From Endomicrobiales bacterium (lineage in GTDB: Bacteria; Elusimicrobiota; Endomicrobiia; Endomicrobiales; JAFGGC01), in assembly GCA_016930715.1 (NCBI GenBank), contig JAFGGC010000001.1:124001-188000 (forward strand): a stretch of 64,000 nucleotides of DNA. The letters are read 5' to 3'. Below, piece after piece: positions 17,190-27,031 of the stretch (positions are counted from its first letter, which is position 1; the number at the start of each line of letters is the position of its first letter). Both the position numbers and the translations under genes were made by a program. The notes below the pieces were generated by a model. It did no database searches, was not told the origin of the DNA, and worked only from the letters and a program-made list of their open reading frames with translations.

Positions 17190-17800
17190 CTTTTATCAGT
17201 GGTATCCTGCTTGGCCTTTCCAATAACCTGACTTGCGCCGGTGTGTGCGCTCCGGTCCTTCTGCCCTACCTCGTATCCGAACAAAAAGGTTCCGCGAAAG
17301 CCACCGGGCTTTTTCTCCTGGGAAGGCTTGCCGCTTACGCTGCCTTCGGGGTCCTGTCAGGAGCGGCGGGAATCTATTTCGAAGCAAGGCTGAACCCCAG
17401 GATATTCGGGGTATTCCTGGCCGTCTTCGCGCTGTGGCTGATGCTCTATTCCACGGGAAAAGCGGGCGTGAACCTTTCGCTCTGCCGGGTCTTCGCGTCA
17501 ACGGCTTCCGCAGGCACGCTGCCTTTCTACGCGGGCTTCATTATGGGGATGAACCTCTGCCCGCCGTTCCTCCTCGCGCTTGCGCTGGCCCTTGACTATG
17601 GGAGCGTAATGGGGGCTCTGGCGCTTTTTATGGGGTTCTACGCCGGCTCAAGCGCCTGGATGATACCCCTTTTCTTCGCGGACAGGGTGAAGATGCATCC
17701 CGTGATAGTGAAGTCTTTAAGGGTTTTTCTTTTCCTGGTTGGCTCGTACTTCCTCTGGCGGGGAATAACGGTGTTTATCAGCCCTTCGTCTCGCCTGTGA
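17186..17800 (+). CDS. Sulfite exporter TauE/SafE or DsbD-like membrane protein
   Basis: Multi-TM; 'GILLGLSNNLTCAGVCAPVLLPYL' and 'GFIMGMNLCPPFLLAL' paired Cys-containing TM motifs. Confidence 0.8.
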   Translation: MAFISGILLGLSNNLTCAGVCAPVLLPYLVSEQKGSAKATGLFLLGRLAAYAAFGVLSGAAGIYFEARLNPRIFGVFLAVFALWLMLYSTGKAGVNLSLCRVFASTASAGTLPFYAGFIMGMNLCPPFLLALALALDYGSVMGALALFMGFYAGSSAWMIPLFFADRVKMHPVIVKSLRVFLFLVGSYFLWRGITVFISPSSRL

Positions 17801-18155
17801 GCCTGGCTACAATCTCCAACATTTTTTCTATCTCGAACGGTTTTGAAAGATAAACCGCGTTTTCCTTCCCCTCGGCGGGGTTCTTGGCAAGGTCGCCGGC
17901 TATCATGCCCGAAATGTAGATTATCGGTATTTTTTTAGCGGTTATCCTTGTCTTCAAGTCATATGAAACCGACGCCCCGTCCATCTCGGGCATCATAAGG
18001 TCCAGTATCAAAAGGTCAAGGTGTTCGTCCTTGAGCTTTTTTATGGTCTCTTCACCCGTCGTGGCGGTCAGGACCTCGTAGCCTTCCAGCTTGAGGATGT
18101 TCTCAAGGGTGTCCTGTATGTTCTTGTCGTCGTCAGCAACGAGTATTCGCTTCAC
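17778..18155 (-). CDS. CheY-like response regulator receiver protein
   Basis: 'MKRILVADDDKNIQDTLENILKLEGYEV...LLILDLMMPEMDG...PIIYISG...LSKPFEIEKML'. Confidence 0.93.
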   Translation of the reverse strand: MKRILVADDDKNIQDTLENILKLEGYEVLTATTGEETIKKLKDEHLDLLILDLMMPEMDGASVSYDLKTRITAKKIPIIYISGMIAGDLAKNPAEGKENAVYLSKPFEIEKMLEIVARLTGETKG

Positions 18156-18251
18156 CTGAAAAAACCCCGCAAATCAACCGTGATTAAATGCAAAATGATA
18201 TGAAGTCATTTATGCGCCGCTAAACCACCAAACCTAAGGTGACCCGCTGAA

Positions 18252-18302
18252 GCAGTGAAATTGACACGCCGAATAGGTGTGGCTATCAATTTCACGTTCT
18301 GC
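18252..18302. repeat. Hairpin / inverted repeat
   Basis: GTGAAATTGA...TCAATTTCAC (18255-18264 / 18286-18295). Confidence 0.6.
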
Positions 18303-18386
18303 GCAGGCGCGGTCGTTTTCATTCTCGAATTTTAAACCTTTCAATGCTTCATATTATAACACTTCAAAACCAAGTAGGCAATGATA

Positions 18387-19322
18387 TCACGGCTCGGAGC
18401 TTTTCGACCATATCCTTGCCAGCACCGACGCCGTCACTATGCACCATACCGCGAAAAGCGCGTTGGGAAGCGCGGTCTGCGAAGAAAAATGCTTGAGCGC
18501 GAGGACTGCCCCGAGCCCGGCGTTCTGCATGCCCACCTCGAAGGAAAGGGTCCTTCTCCTTTTCCTGTCAAACCCGTACATAACGCCTGCCCCGTAGCCG
18601 GACGCCATACCGAACAGGTTGTGCAGGAAGATGGCGATGAATATCAAGAAGGTAACGTTCAGTATGTAATCGCGGTTGAGCGCCACCACGAGCCCGCATA
18701 TGAGCGCTATGAAAAAAGCCGAAAAGGCCGGGAAAAACTCTATGTACTGTTCCACGTATTTCCTGAAATAGTGCTTTATGGCAAAACCCGCGATGAGCGG
18801 CAGTATAACCATCTTGATTATCGAGAAGAACATGGGCCAGAAGGGTATGTCAAGGTAAGTCCTGCCGTAGAGATAGGTCAACAGAGGCGTCAGTACCGGC
18901 GCAAGGAAAGTAGACGTGGAAGTAAGGGCCACCGAATAGGCGACGTCGGCCTTAGCCAGGTACGATATGACGTTGGAAGCCATCGCTCCGGGGGTCGCTC
19001 CGACTATTATGAGGCCGAGGGCAAGCTCTGGAGGCAGGCGCAGCGCTTTGGCGATAGCAAACCCCAGGGCGGGCATTATGGCGAACTGCGCCAGGCTTCC
19101 GAGAAGCACGAGCTGGGGCTTCATTATCACGGGCTTGAAATCCTCGAAATTCAGGACCGCCCCTATCCCCACCATCGTCAGCGCGAAAAGCCACTCGATA
19201 TGCGGCTTGAAAACTATCAGTACCTCGGGTAAAAAATACGCAACGAGGCCCGCTACAAGGACCCAAAGCACCATTAGTTTCGTGAAATACCTGAATACCG
19301 CGTTAAGAGCGTTAAGCATCAT
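18387..19322 (-). CDS. Bile acid:sodium symporter (BASS) family transporter
   Basis: Multi-TM; 'LIIVGATPGAMASNVISYLAKADVAYSVALTSTSTFLAPVLTPLLTYL' and 'RTLSFEVGMQNAGLGAVLALKHF'. Confidence 0.9.
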   Translation of the reverse strand: MMLNALNAVFRYFTKLMVLWVLVAGLVAYFLPEVLIVFKPHIEWLFALTMVGIGAVLNFEDFKPVIMKPQLVLLGSLAQFAIMPALGFAIAKALRLPPELALGLIIVGATPGAMASNVISYLAKADVAYSVALTSTSTFLAPVLTPLLTYLYGRTYLDIPFWPMFFSIIKMVILPLIAGFAIKHYFRKYVEQYIEFFPAFSAFFIALICGLVVALNRDYILNVTFLIFIAIFLHNLFGMASGYGAGVMYGFDRKRRRTLSFEVGMQNAGLGAVLALKHFSSQTALPNALFAVWCIVTASVLARIWSKSSEP

Positions 19323-20839
19323 CAGTTGATAAAGAGGCTTTTCGTCGAAAAATCCGAATCGCACGTGAGGTTGACTCCGAGCTTTCTCAAGCCCGCCTCG
19401 TCTCCCGGGGTCGGGATATGGGTAAGGTGGACCTCGCAGCCTTTTAGCTCCTTTAGTTTTTCGACCGCCAGCTGTGCCGCGGTGTTGGTGGTGGAACTAA
19501 TGCTCAACGCTATGAGCGTTTCCTCAAGGTCGAGGCTTATCATCTTCTTGTTCAAAACCTCTTTTTTAAGATGCGCCAGCGAATCGATGACGTTCTGCGG
19601 CAAAAGGTGTATCTTCTTCGGCAGGTCCGCAAGGCGCTTCACGGCGTTGAGTATCAGGGCCGAAGACGCGTGCATTAGCGGTGAATTTTCCCCGGTCACT
19701 ATCGTCCCGTCTTTCAGTTCTATGGCGGCCCCGCAGAAAACCCCTTCGTTCCCTTTTTCTTTTTCCTGCGCCTTTTTAGACGCCTCCCTCGCCGGCAAAA
19801 CGACGGGGCGGTCCTCGACTTTCGCGCCGACGTTCTTCATCACCAGCTCGGCGAGGTCCAGTGTCTCCTTGTCGGCAAGCCCCATGACGTACTCGCAGGC
19901 GCACCTGAAATACCTGCGCACTATCTCCTGGTGAGCCGCGCGCTGAACCGCATCGTCGTCTATCACGCCGAACCCGGCGCGGTTGACGCCCATATCGGTC
20001 GGGGACTTGTAGAATGATTCCCCTCCCGTTATCTTTTCGATTATTCGCCTGAGAAGCGGAAAGGCCTCCACGTCGCGGTTGTAATTGACGGTTTTCTCGT
20101 TGTAAGCCTCGAGATGGTGATGGTCTATCAGGTTAAAATCCTTGAGGTCGACCGTTGCGGCCTCGTAAGCTACGTTGACCTTGTGCGTGAGGGGCAGGTT
20201 CCATATGGGGAAGGTCTCGAATTTCGCGTACCCCGCCTTGACCCCTCTTTTGTATTCGTGGTAGAGCTGTCCGAGACAGGTCGCAAGCTTTCCGCTCCCC
20301 GGGCCGGGACCGGTCACGACGACGATTGGTTTTGAGGTTTTTATGTATTCGTTGGCCCCGTAGCCTTCATCGCTCACAATCAGGTCGACGTCGGTGGGAT
20401 AGCCCTTGGTCTTGTAATGCGTGTAGACCTTGATGCCCCTTCTCTCGAGCTTGTTCTTGAAGATCTTCGCTGACGGCTGGTTCTCGAACCTGGTGACGAC
20501 CACCGCGGTTATGTCAATCCCCCATTCCTTGAAATCATCGATGGTCTTCAAGGCGTCGGAATCGTACGTTATGCCGAAATCCCCTCTCATTTTTTTTCTT
20601 TCTATGTCGCCGGCGAATATGCACAGGACAACTTCAGCATTGTCTTTAATCCTCTGAAGAAGGCGCATCTTGACGTTCGGGTCGAACCCCGGCAGGACCC
20701 TCGCCGCGTGATAGTCGTAGAGAATCTTTCCCCCGAACTCAAGGTAAAGTTTGTTGTTGAAGCGCGTGACGCGTTCGCTTATTGAAGCTGTCTGTTCGGC
20801 GAGGTATTTCTCGTTGTCAAAACCAATCTTCGCAGGCAT
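19322..20839 (-). CDS. DUF1846 domain-containing protein
   Basis: '[61 protein letters not shown]'; 505 aa. Confidence 0.93.
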   Translation of the reverse strand: MPAKIGFDNEKYLAEQTASISERVTRFNNKLYLEFGGKILYDYHAARVLPGFDPNVKMRLLQRIKDNAEVVLCIFAGDIERKKMRGDFGITYDSDALKTIDDFKEWGIDITAVVVTRFENQPSAKIFKNKLERRGIKVYTHYKTKGYPTDVDLIVSDEGYGANEYIKTSKPIVVVTGPGPGSGKLATCLGQLYHEYKRGVKAGYAKFETFPIWNLPLTHKVNVAYEAATVDLKDFNLIDHHHLEAYNEKTVNYNRDVEAFPLLRRIIEKITGGESFYKSPTDMGVNRAGFGVIDDDAVQRAAHQEIVRRYFRCACEYVMGLADKETLDLAELVMKNVGAKVEDRPVVLPAREASKKAQEKEKGNEGVFCGAAIELKDGTIVTGENSPLMHASSALILNAVKRLADLPKKIHLLPQNVIDSLAHLKKEVLNKKMISLDLEETLIALSISSTTNTAAQLAVEKLKELKGCEVHLTHIPTPGDEAGLRKLGVNLTCDSDFSTKSLFIN

Positions 20840-20889
20840 CTGGACGCCCCTTCTTCTGGAATTTTGACATATTGTATCAAATTATTCGC

Positions 20890-20944
20890 CAATAAAAAAT
20901 ACGAGCCGCAGCCCGCAGCGGGCACAAAGGCACGTATTTTGAGC
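20890..20944. terminator. Hairpin in intergenic region (candidate terminator/REP)
   Basis: AAAATACG ... GCCCGCAGCGGGC ... CGTATTTT nested palindrome. Confidence 0.45.
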
Positions 20945-21009
20945 GTCTGAACGAAAAAGGCACTAATGATTCTTCGAAGGTTACTGAAAGCGCGTTGTCC
21001 CGTCGGTGA

Positions 21010-21534
21010 TCATCCTTTTAGAGTGACGAAACACTGGTGTATGCTTTCGCGTATCGCTTTTTGGTAGAGTTTTTCAAGATACTCATGCGAAACGCTCATT
21101 GATTTTATCTCAAGAAGGGCTTCTCCGGACGCGTATTCCGTCCTGTCTTTGAGCTTGAACTCCATTTTGACGGCGAACTTCACTTCTTCGAACTTGCCCG
21201 TCAGCCTGCTTTTGTACCCTTTTTCCCCTTTTTTAACGAATACAGTCAGGTCCACGGGCGAGCCTTCCGTGCTTAGGTGCCTTTCGGTTTCTCTTTTTAT
21301 CAACTCCCTGTGCTCGGGCGTCAGCGCCGGGAAAAGGCTTGCCTCTTTCTTCTTCAACGGGAACGAAACAATGTCGGATACCCCGACTCTCTCGTCCACG
21401 ATATTGAACGAATTGAGCGCCAGGCCTTCGAAATACGCCTGACTGTAGTCGAATGTGTCTATTAGGTAGTTTTTCTTCGCCGCGCAGCCGAGCAGTAAAA
21501 CCGACAAGAGACCGATATAAACGGTTTTCCTCAT
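21010..21534 (-). CDS. Hypothetical lipoprotein
   Basis: 'MRKTVYIGLLSVLLLGCAAKKN' lipobox. Confidence 0.75.
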   Translation of the reverse strand: MRKTVYIGLLSVLLLGCAAKKNYLIDTFDYSQAYFEGLALNSFNIVDERVGVSDIVSFPLKKKEASLFPALTPEHRELIKRETERHLSTEGSPVDLTVFVKKGEKGYKSRLTGKFEEVKFAVKMEFKLKDRTEYASGEALLEIKSMSVSHEYLEKLYQKAIRESIHQCFVTLKG

Positions 21535-21622
21535 AAGAACCTCTCTGTAGTCACTATTGTTTTATTTTTCCCCAAACCGGCCACGCCTTATGAAATATCA
21601 GGGGAAATGGTTTAAAGACGCG

Positions 21623-22906
21623 TCAGTCGATGAGGTTTCTTACCGACTCCCTGGTAAACTTGCCTTTTTCCTTCAGGTTCTCGAACATGTGGTACTTGAC
21701 CTGTATCTTGCTCTTTTTGCCGCCAGCTCCCAGCAGTTTCGCCCAGGAATCCAGCACGTCGGTGTTGTACCTCTTCTGCGGTACGCAGAACTTGACGCTG
21801 ACTTCTTTCAGGGAGTCGTCCGACACCCCGGAGATGAGCTGCCCGCTTTCAGGCCTGAATACCTTTTCTATACCGGAGAGCAGGTCGCGGTCGTACCCCA
21901 CGCCGTCCTCGTATTTACCCTTCGGGTCATTCTTGCCGTCGCCGACAATGATGAAACTCACCTTCATGCCGATGTCCTGGTCGAAGTCTTCCCAGCTGTT
22001 AACGAGATTGCTTATCTCGCTGAAGCTTCTTTGGATAAATACCTCGTAGTTGGACGAGCCGTTGAACACCTTCACCCCTTTTTCATAACTGGCGTTGATG
22101 AGCTTGTCTATGGCAGAATCGATTTCCTTGCCCCTGGGCTTGCAGACGGTGGACCCGGCATTCCCGATGATGAAATATACTGCCGGGTTCAGTTCTTTCA
22201 ATTTTCCGTAGATACCGCTCTCTACCCATCTTTCATCGATCGGCACGGCGTTTTTCCGGCCCAGCGAATCGTCGATAATATTCAAGAGCGCGTATATATC
22301 GTCTTTGAGCTGACTGAGAAGCGCCGGCTGGTTCGGAACGCTGACCGTGTACGTGAACTTGTCCAGTTCAGCGTTTACCCTGCTTATTTGCTTGTTCACG
22401 CGCACCATCGAAGCGGGATTTATGCCCTCGTTGTATTCCGGGGCGTTCGAACTTTCGGGAATCCTGATGTAATTTCGTTTTTTGAGGGCGAGTTTCAGCT
22501 CGCTCATGCTGTATTTAATCCTGTCGGAAAGGTATCCCTTGTCGTAGGAGCTTCCCGCGCTGTCCGAAAGCATTGTTATCATTTCTATGGAATTCTCTAT
22601 TTGCGTTCGTATGAGCTCTCTGTCCACGGTTTTAACGAACGTGCCGGCCTCAAGGCGCGTTCTCACTATGAAATCCGGGCTCTCCGTTATGACGTTGAGC
22701 TCATTGAGGTATTCCCTTATCCTGTAAGAAATTTCCCGTATTCTTGTCCTCGAAAGATCGGTGAAACGCTTCTCGCTGACCAGGCTCGTGCTCCAGAAAG
22801 AGCGCGAGCAATCCACTCCTATGACGTATATGTGCGGTGCTTCGGGGGCACTTCCGCACCCCAACAACAGAACGACTGCCGCAAGTATAAATATTTTTTT
22901 ACGCAT
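21623..22906 (-). CDS. Lipoprotein with VWA-like (MIDAS-like) region
   Basis: 'MRKKIFILAAVVLLLGCGSAPEAPHIYVIGVDCSRSFWS' has a lipobox and DxSxS-like motif; later 'KVSFIIVGDGKND'. Confidence 0.75.
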   Translation of the reverse strand: MRKKIFILAAVVLLLGCGSAPEAPHIYVIGVDCSRSFWSTSLVSEKRFTDLSRTRIREISYRIREYLNELNVITESPDFIVRTRLEAGTFVKTVDRELIRTQIENSIEMITMLSDSAGSSYDKGYLSDRIKYSMSELKLALKKRNYIRIPESSNAPEYNEGINPASMVRVNKQISRVNAELDKFTYTVSVPNQPALLSQLKDDIYALLNIIDDSLGRKNAVPIDERWVESGIYGKLKELNPAVYFIIGNAGSTVCKPRGKEIDSAIDKLINASYEKGVKVFNGSSNYEVFIQRSFSEISNLVNSWEDFDQDIGMKVSFIIVGDGKNDPKGKYEDGVGYDRDLLSGIEKVFRPESGQLISGVSDDSLKEVSVKFCVPQKRYNTDVLDSWAKLLGAGGKKSKIQVKYHMFENLKEKGKFTRESVRNLID

Positions 22907-24188
22907 TCCTTTTCCTTCCTATCGACAGGATCTCGTCTTGAACCTTTTTCCATGTAAGTACCGTCTTGTCAAGAAAATAAGACTGAAAGCCGTTCGAGCT
23001 GAAAACTATCAGCGGCACGAAGACTATCAGCACTAGTATGCCCATTAGTATGCCGCCTATCGGCACGCCCGAAGCTTTCGACATATTGAGATAGGCGTAG
23101 GCCATACCGCTCACGCAGACTATGCTCTCAAGGTACATCCCGAGCACCAGTATCTCATTTATCCTTCTTTCGTCCCTCACGGCCCGCGCTTCTTCGGCCA
23201 GTTTCGGGAATATCTTGGAAAGAAGCGGCGCGTAGAGATACGATATCCCGGTTCTGTAAAAAAGCACGACGTAGTCAATATTATGGCCCTCTTTCCGGGC
23301 GTCATGCCTTGAAAGTATGTAGCTGCCTATCGTCGTTATGAGCGGAACTACGACGACAATCGGCACGAGGACCAGGTCCAGGAATATCTTGAACTTGATG
23401 GGCATCCAGAAAATGAACTGTCTTAAGCCCTCACCGCCGTCAACGAAAGGTATAAGCCCTTTGTGAAACAGAGGCAGGAAGCCGACGTATATCAGCGTTA
23501 TCTCGGCGGTATACAGCAGGGCGAACAGGCAGAAAAAACCCGCAAGCGGAAGCATTTTTTTCAGGAACCAGGCTGTTCCCCTGTAGGTCATGCCGAGAGG
23601 GTACAAAACGATGGTGTAAACCGAAGCAAGCGTCGAATGAATAGACGCGAAAGGAACGAAGAACAATATTATGAAAACACGGAACAGCACGGACGCTGAA
23701 GGCATCCAGCCGGATACGGCGAGCTCCGGAAACTGGGAAGAAACCACCTCAAGCAGCCTGTTGAAGACAGGGCCGGCAATCTTCGCGCATATCGGAGCAA
23801 AAAGCACGAAAAACGTCAGACTGAAAAACGGGAACCTCAGGAAAAAATCGACGAGCCTTTCGTTGAAGGGACCGTGGCCCGGAAAATGCTCGTCCCTTGA
23901 GGTACTGAAGGCTTTTTTGACCTTTCCCTTGTCGTCTTTGATGAATCCCGGATAGAACCGCCTGTAGTCGTATTTTACCGCGAATTTCGGGAAGAAGAGG
24001 TAAACAATGCTGTCTATGGCGCTGAAGATCGCGTATTTTCCAACACCGACGAAAAGCAGGAATAGATTAATAAGCGCAAAAACCAACAGGATCAGGTCGA
24101 GGTCCGTCACGTAAAGGGTGAAATTCGGTATTTTGAACAAGCTGTCCTCCTTGTTCCGGCAGCAGATTCTTCTGACGTCAAAGGCCAA
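22899..24188 (-). CDS. Multi-pass membrane protein of unknown function
   Basis: ~10 hydrophobic segments; start of next gene overlaps by 8 bp, suggesting translational coupling. Confidence 0.75.
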   Translation of the reverse strand: MAFDVRRICCRNKEDSLFKIPNFTLYVTDLDLILLVFALINLFLLFVGVGKYAIFSAIDSIVYLFFPKFAVKYDYRRFYPGFIKDDKGKVKKAFSTSRDEHFPGHGPFNERLVDFFLRFPFFSLTFFVLFAPICAKIAGPVFNRLLEVVSSQFPELAVSGWMPSASVLFRVFIILFFVPFASIHSTLASVYTIVLYPLGMTYRGTAWFLKKMLPLAGFFCLFALLYTAEITLIYVGFLPLFHKGLIPFVDGGEGLRQFIFWMPIKFKIFLDLVLVPIVVVVPLITTIGSYILSRHDARKEGHNIDYVVLFYRTGISYLYAPLLSKIFPKLAEEARAVRDERRINEILVLGMYLESIVCVSGMAYAYLNMSKASGVPIGGILMGILVLIVFVPLIVFSSNGFQSYFLDKTVLTWKKVQDEILSIGRKRNA

Positions 24189-24272
24189 GCGGCATCACAA
24201 ATAACATACATAATTCCGGCTGATTTTTCAAGTATTACTCCGAAATGGACGCCCGTTTACGGCAAAACCCGC

Positions 24273-25940
24273 TTAACCGGCCGAAGAAACGTCTTTGCGC
24301 GACCTGAGCATATCGGCGAGCGCTTCACCGGTCATGCAGTACGGCACGAGCACCTCATCGGCCCCTTCTTCTTTCATCCTGTCGGCGTGGTCCTGAAAAT
24401 CAGCGGTGGCTATAATGAAAGCGTCTGGGGCAAGCAGCCGGCAGGTCTTGACCAGCTCCGCGTTCGTCGTGCCTTTCAGCAATATGTCGGGTATCGTAGA
24501 CAGGATGACCTCGGCTTCCCTGATGTGGGCGTGTTCGAGCGTGTCCACGCTTGAAATGTCCCCGAACACGCCTTCGATACCGAGTTTTTTTAGCTCCCTC
24601 AGGCTCTCGAGGTTGAAATCTATCACGAGTATCTGGTTCAACAGCCCGGGAAACTTCTCCGCAATAACCTTTATGAGCGACTGCGCTCCCCTGTGGTACC
24701 CGAGAATCATTATCGGGTAAGTCGGCACCACGTCGCAGGTCTCCTTGTCGCCCGTCAGACTGTCGCAGGGCTTGAAGACCGCTATCAGGCGCTCCAGTTG
24801 AAGGTATATCTCATGGTTATACTTGATCAGGTACGATGAAATCACGGAAGTAAACGCCATAGCGTAGGTCAGAAGCGACATCATATCGGCCCGTATGTGC
24901 CCGTAAACCACGCCGAGCGACGCCACGACGAGGGAAAACTCGCTTATCTGCGAAAGGTTGAGGCTCGTGATGAAAGCCGTCCTCCTGCCGGCGCCGGTTA
25001 TCGAAAGGAGCGGATATATGGTCGCGAACCTCGAAAGTATAACGAACACGACTATGACGGACGCCATTAAAAGAACCTCCGGCGTGGGCGCGCTTATCTT
25101 CATTCCGAGCGAAATGAAGAACAGCGTGAGGAAAAAATCCCGCAGCGGCAGGGTTTTCGCCGTTATGTGCACGCTGTACGGGAAAGTGGATATGGAAACG
25201 CCGGCGATCAGCGCGCCCATCTCCTTCGAAAGACCTATCATGTCGGCCGTGCCGGCCACGAGCGCGCACCATCCTATCGAGACCGCCACTATCATCTCGG
25301 GGCTTTTCGAGAGCATCCGGCAGACGTACTGCAGAACGAGCTTGCTTACCAGGAAACCGCCGGCTAAAAGAAACGCGCTTTTGACGAGAGCCATCAGGAA
25401 CAGCGCGACCTTGGGGTTCATGAAGTTCGGCTGAAAGGCAAGTATCGCTATCGCCCAGAGGTCCTGTATGATGAGTATCCCGAGGGTTATCTTCCCGTGC
25501 AGGCAGTCAAGCTCGAGCTTGTCGTAAAGAAGCTTTATCACTATCGCGGTGCTGCTCAACGCGCAGGCGAGCGCGAGGTACAGGGCGCTCAAGTCAGCGG
25601 GATTCAGCTGGTATTTTATCAGCATGAAAAACCCGAGCCCGAGCCCCGAACAGAACAGGAACTGGCCGATACCCGTCACGAGCAGCTGCCTTCCGGACGA
25701 GACTATCGTGTGGATGTCCATTTCAAGGCCGATGATGAAAAGGAGCAGTATCAGGCCGATTTCCGAGATTATCTCTATGCTATAGGGGTCGGTTATCAGT
25801 TTCAAACCGATATTGGGCCCTATGAGAGCTCCGGCAAAAAGGTAGGCAAGTATTATCGGCTGTTTGAGCCGGAAGGCGACTATCCCGAGAACGGTGGCAG
25901 CTACTATCGCTATCCCTATGTCAGTGATGAACCCGTGCAT
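24273..25940 (-). CDS. Kef-type cation:proton antiporter with TrkA-N domain
   Basis: 'VAATVLGIVAFRLKQPIILAYLFAGALIGPNIGL', 'GLSKEMGALIAGVSIST', C-terminal 'PIMILGYHRGAQSLIKVIAEKF...GDISSVDTLEHAHI'. Confidence 0.93.
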   Translation of the reverse strand: MHGFITDIGIAIVAATVLGIVAFRLKQPIILAYLFAGALIGPNIGLKLITDPYSIEIISEIGLILLLFIIGLEMDIHTIVSSGRQLLVTGIGQFLFCSGLGLGFFMLIKYQLNPADLSALYLALACALSSTAIVIKLLYDKLELDCLHGKITLGILIIQDLWAIAILAFQPNFMNPKVALFLMALVKSAFLLAGGFLVSKLVLQYVCRMLSKSPEMIVAVSIGWCALVAGTADMIGLSKEMGALIAGVSISTFPYSVHITAKTLPLRDFFLTLFFISLGMKISAPTPEVLLMASVIVVFVILSRFATIYPLLSITGAGRRTAFITSLNLSQISEFSLVVASLGVVYGHIRADMMSLLTYAMAFTSVISSYLIKYNHEIYLQLERLIAVFKPCDSLTGDKETCDVVPTYPIMILGYHRGAQSLIKVIAEKFPGLLNQILVIDFNLESLRELKKLGIEGVFGDISSVDTLEHAHIREAEVILSTIPDILLKGTTNAELVKTCRLLAPDAFIIATADFQDHADRMKEEGADEVLVPYCMTGEALADMLRSRKDVSSAG

Positions 25941-26044
25941 TTATCGTCCTTAGTCCTTAATGAATGAATTCTGCCGGCATCGCCGTCGCCGCATTGACAA
26001 TTGATTTTACTACTTCCGTCGAATTTTTTCAAGAAAAAAACCCC

Positions 26045-26062
26045 GCACTTTCGTGCAAGGTT
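26045..26062. repeat. Dispersed hairpin repeat GCACTTTCGTGCAAGGTT, copy 1
   Basis: Identical 18-mer at 30216-30233. Confidence 0.6.
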
Positions 26063-26124
26063 GACGGCACTGTCCGTTAAGCGGCTTCATTTCTTGATTA
26101 CGGGATGTCCTGGTATTTAACGCG

Positions 26125-26766
26125 TTACTTTTTAATATCTTCTTCTTTGAGCGAATGATTTATGATCTTGTTAGTGCACAAATCCACGTTGGGAATGATG
26201 ATTACCGCGTTGTCATCGCGCATGAACATTGTCCTGCGTATGCCAATATTGAGCACTCTCGCCTTTTCACCCGAGGGAACGGTAACGATATCGCCCCTGC
26301 GGAACGGAACGTCCAGAAGGATCATAAAACCGGCTATTATATTGGCGATAAAATCCTTTGCCGCAAGCCCGATCGCCAGGGAACTTACCCCTATCGCCGC
26401 CACAAGTGCGCTTATGTTCACCCCGTAAACCGGCAAGATGATCAACAGCACCATTATCCAGATCGTAACGCGCATGACACGCTGAATAAAAGGAAGGAGG
26501 TCGTCATCAAGCGTTGTGGCGGTATTGACCGCAACGTTGTTCTGATACCATATGATGATCCCGTCACCGATGCGTTGAATAATCAATCCCAGCACGATGA
26601 GAAATAACGTGTAAAAGAACTTTTGCACGCTGAACCCCATGACACTAAGAGTGATGTAACCCTGACGATGCAGGCTGTAGATTCCCAGAAGCGCGCAAAA
26701 TACCAGAACTGGAATTAACGACGTTTTTACGGCCTGCCATACCGCGTTACTGTAACGGATTTTCAT
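26125..26766 (-). CDS. Mechanosensitive ion channel family protein (MscS-like)
   Basis: 'LVAAIGVSSLAIGLAAKDFIANIIAGFMILLDVPFRRGDIVTVPSGEKARVLNIGIRRTMF'. Confidence 0.93.
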   Translation of the reverse strand: MKIRYSNAVWQAVKTSLIPVLVFCALLGIYSLHRQGYITLSVMGFSVQKFFYTLFLIVLGLIIQRIGDGIIIWYQNNVAVNTATTLDDDLLPFIQRVMRVTIWIMVLLIILPVYGVNISALVAAIGVSSLAIGLAAKDFIANIIAGFMILLDVPFRRGDIVTVPSGEKARVLNIGIRRTMFMRDDNAVIIIPNVDLCTNKIINHSLKEEDIKK

Positions 26767-27031
26767 GATTCCTTCCTTGCCAGAAGATTAAATACATATG
26801 CCATATTTGTCATACAATAGGGATTGGGCCCCCACTGCGCGCCGTTAGAACCCCTTTGAATAAAGAACGTGCTTAAATTACCGTGTATATAGTATTAAAT
26901 AATCGGCGTTTTTTCAAATTCAGCAGTTCAATACAGCATTCTGCATATTTTTATTCCGGAACAGTTTTTTTCATTCATTTGAACCTTCCTGCAATACGCT
27001 TCCATTCAATTTTCCAAGGCCCGAGGAACGA

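Noticed and set aside
18381-19232. 283-aa plus-strand ORF opposite the BASS symporter
   Set aside because: Arg/Tyr/Glu-rich antisense translation; the minus strand encodes a clear multi-TM transporter.
21557-22957. 466-aa plus-strand ORF opposite the VWA-like lipoprotein
   Set aside because: Longer than the minus-strand ORF but lacks domains; the minus-strand ORF has a lipobox and fits the operon direction.
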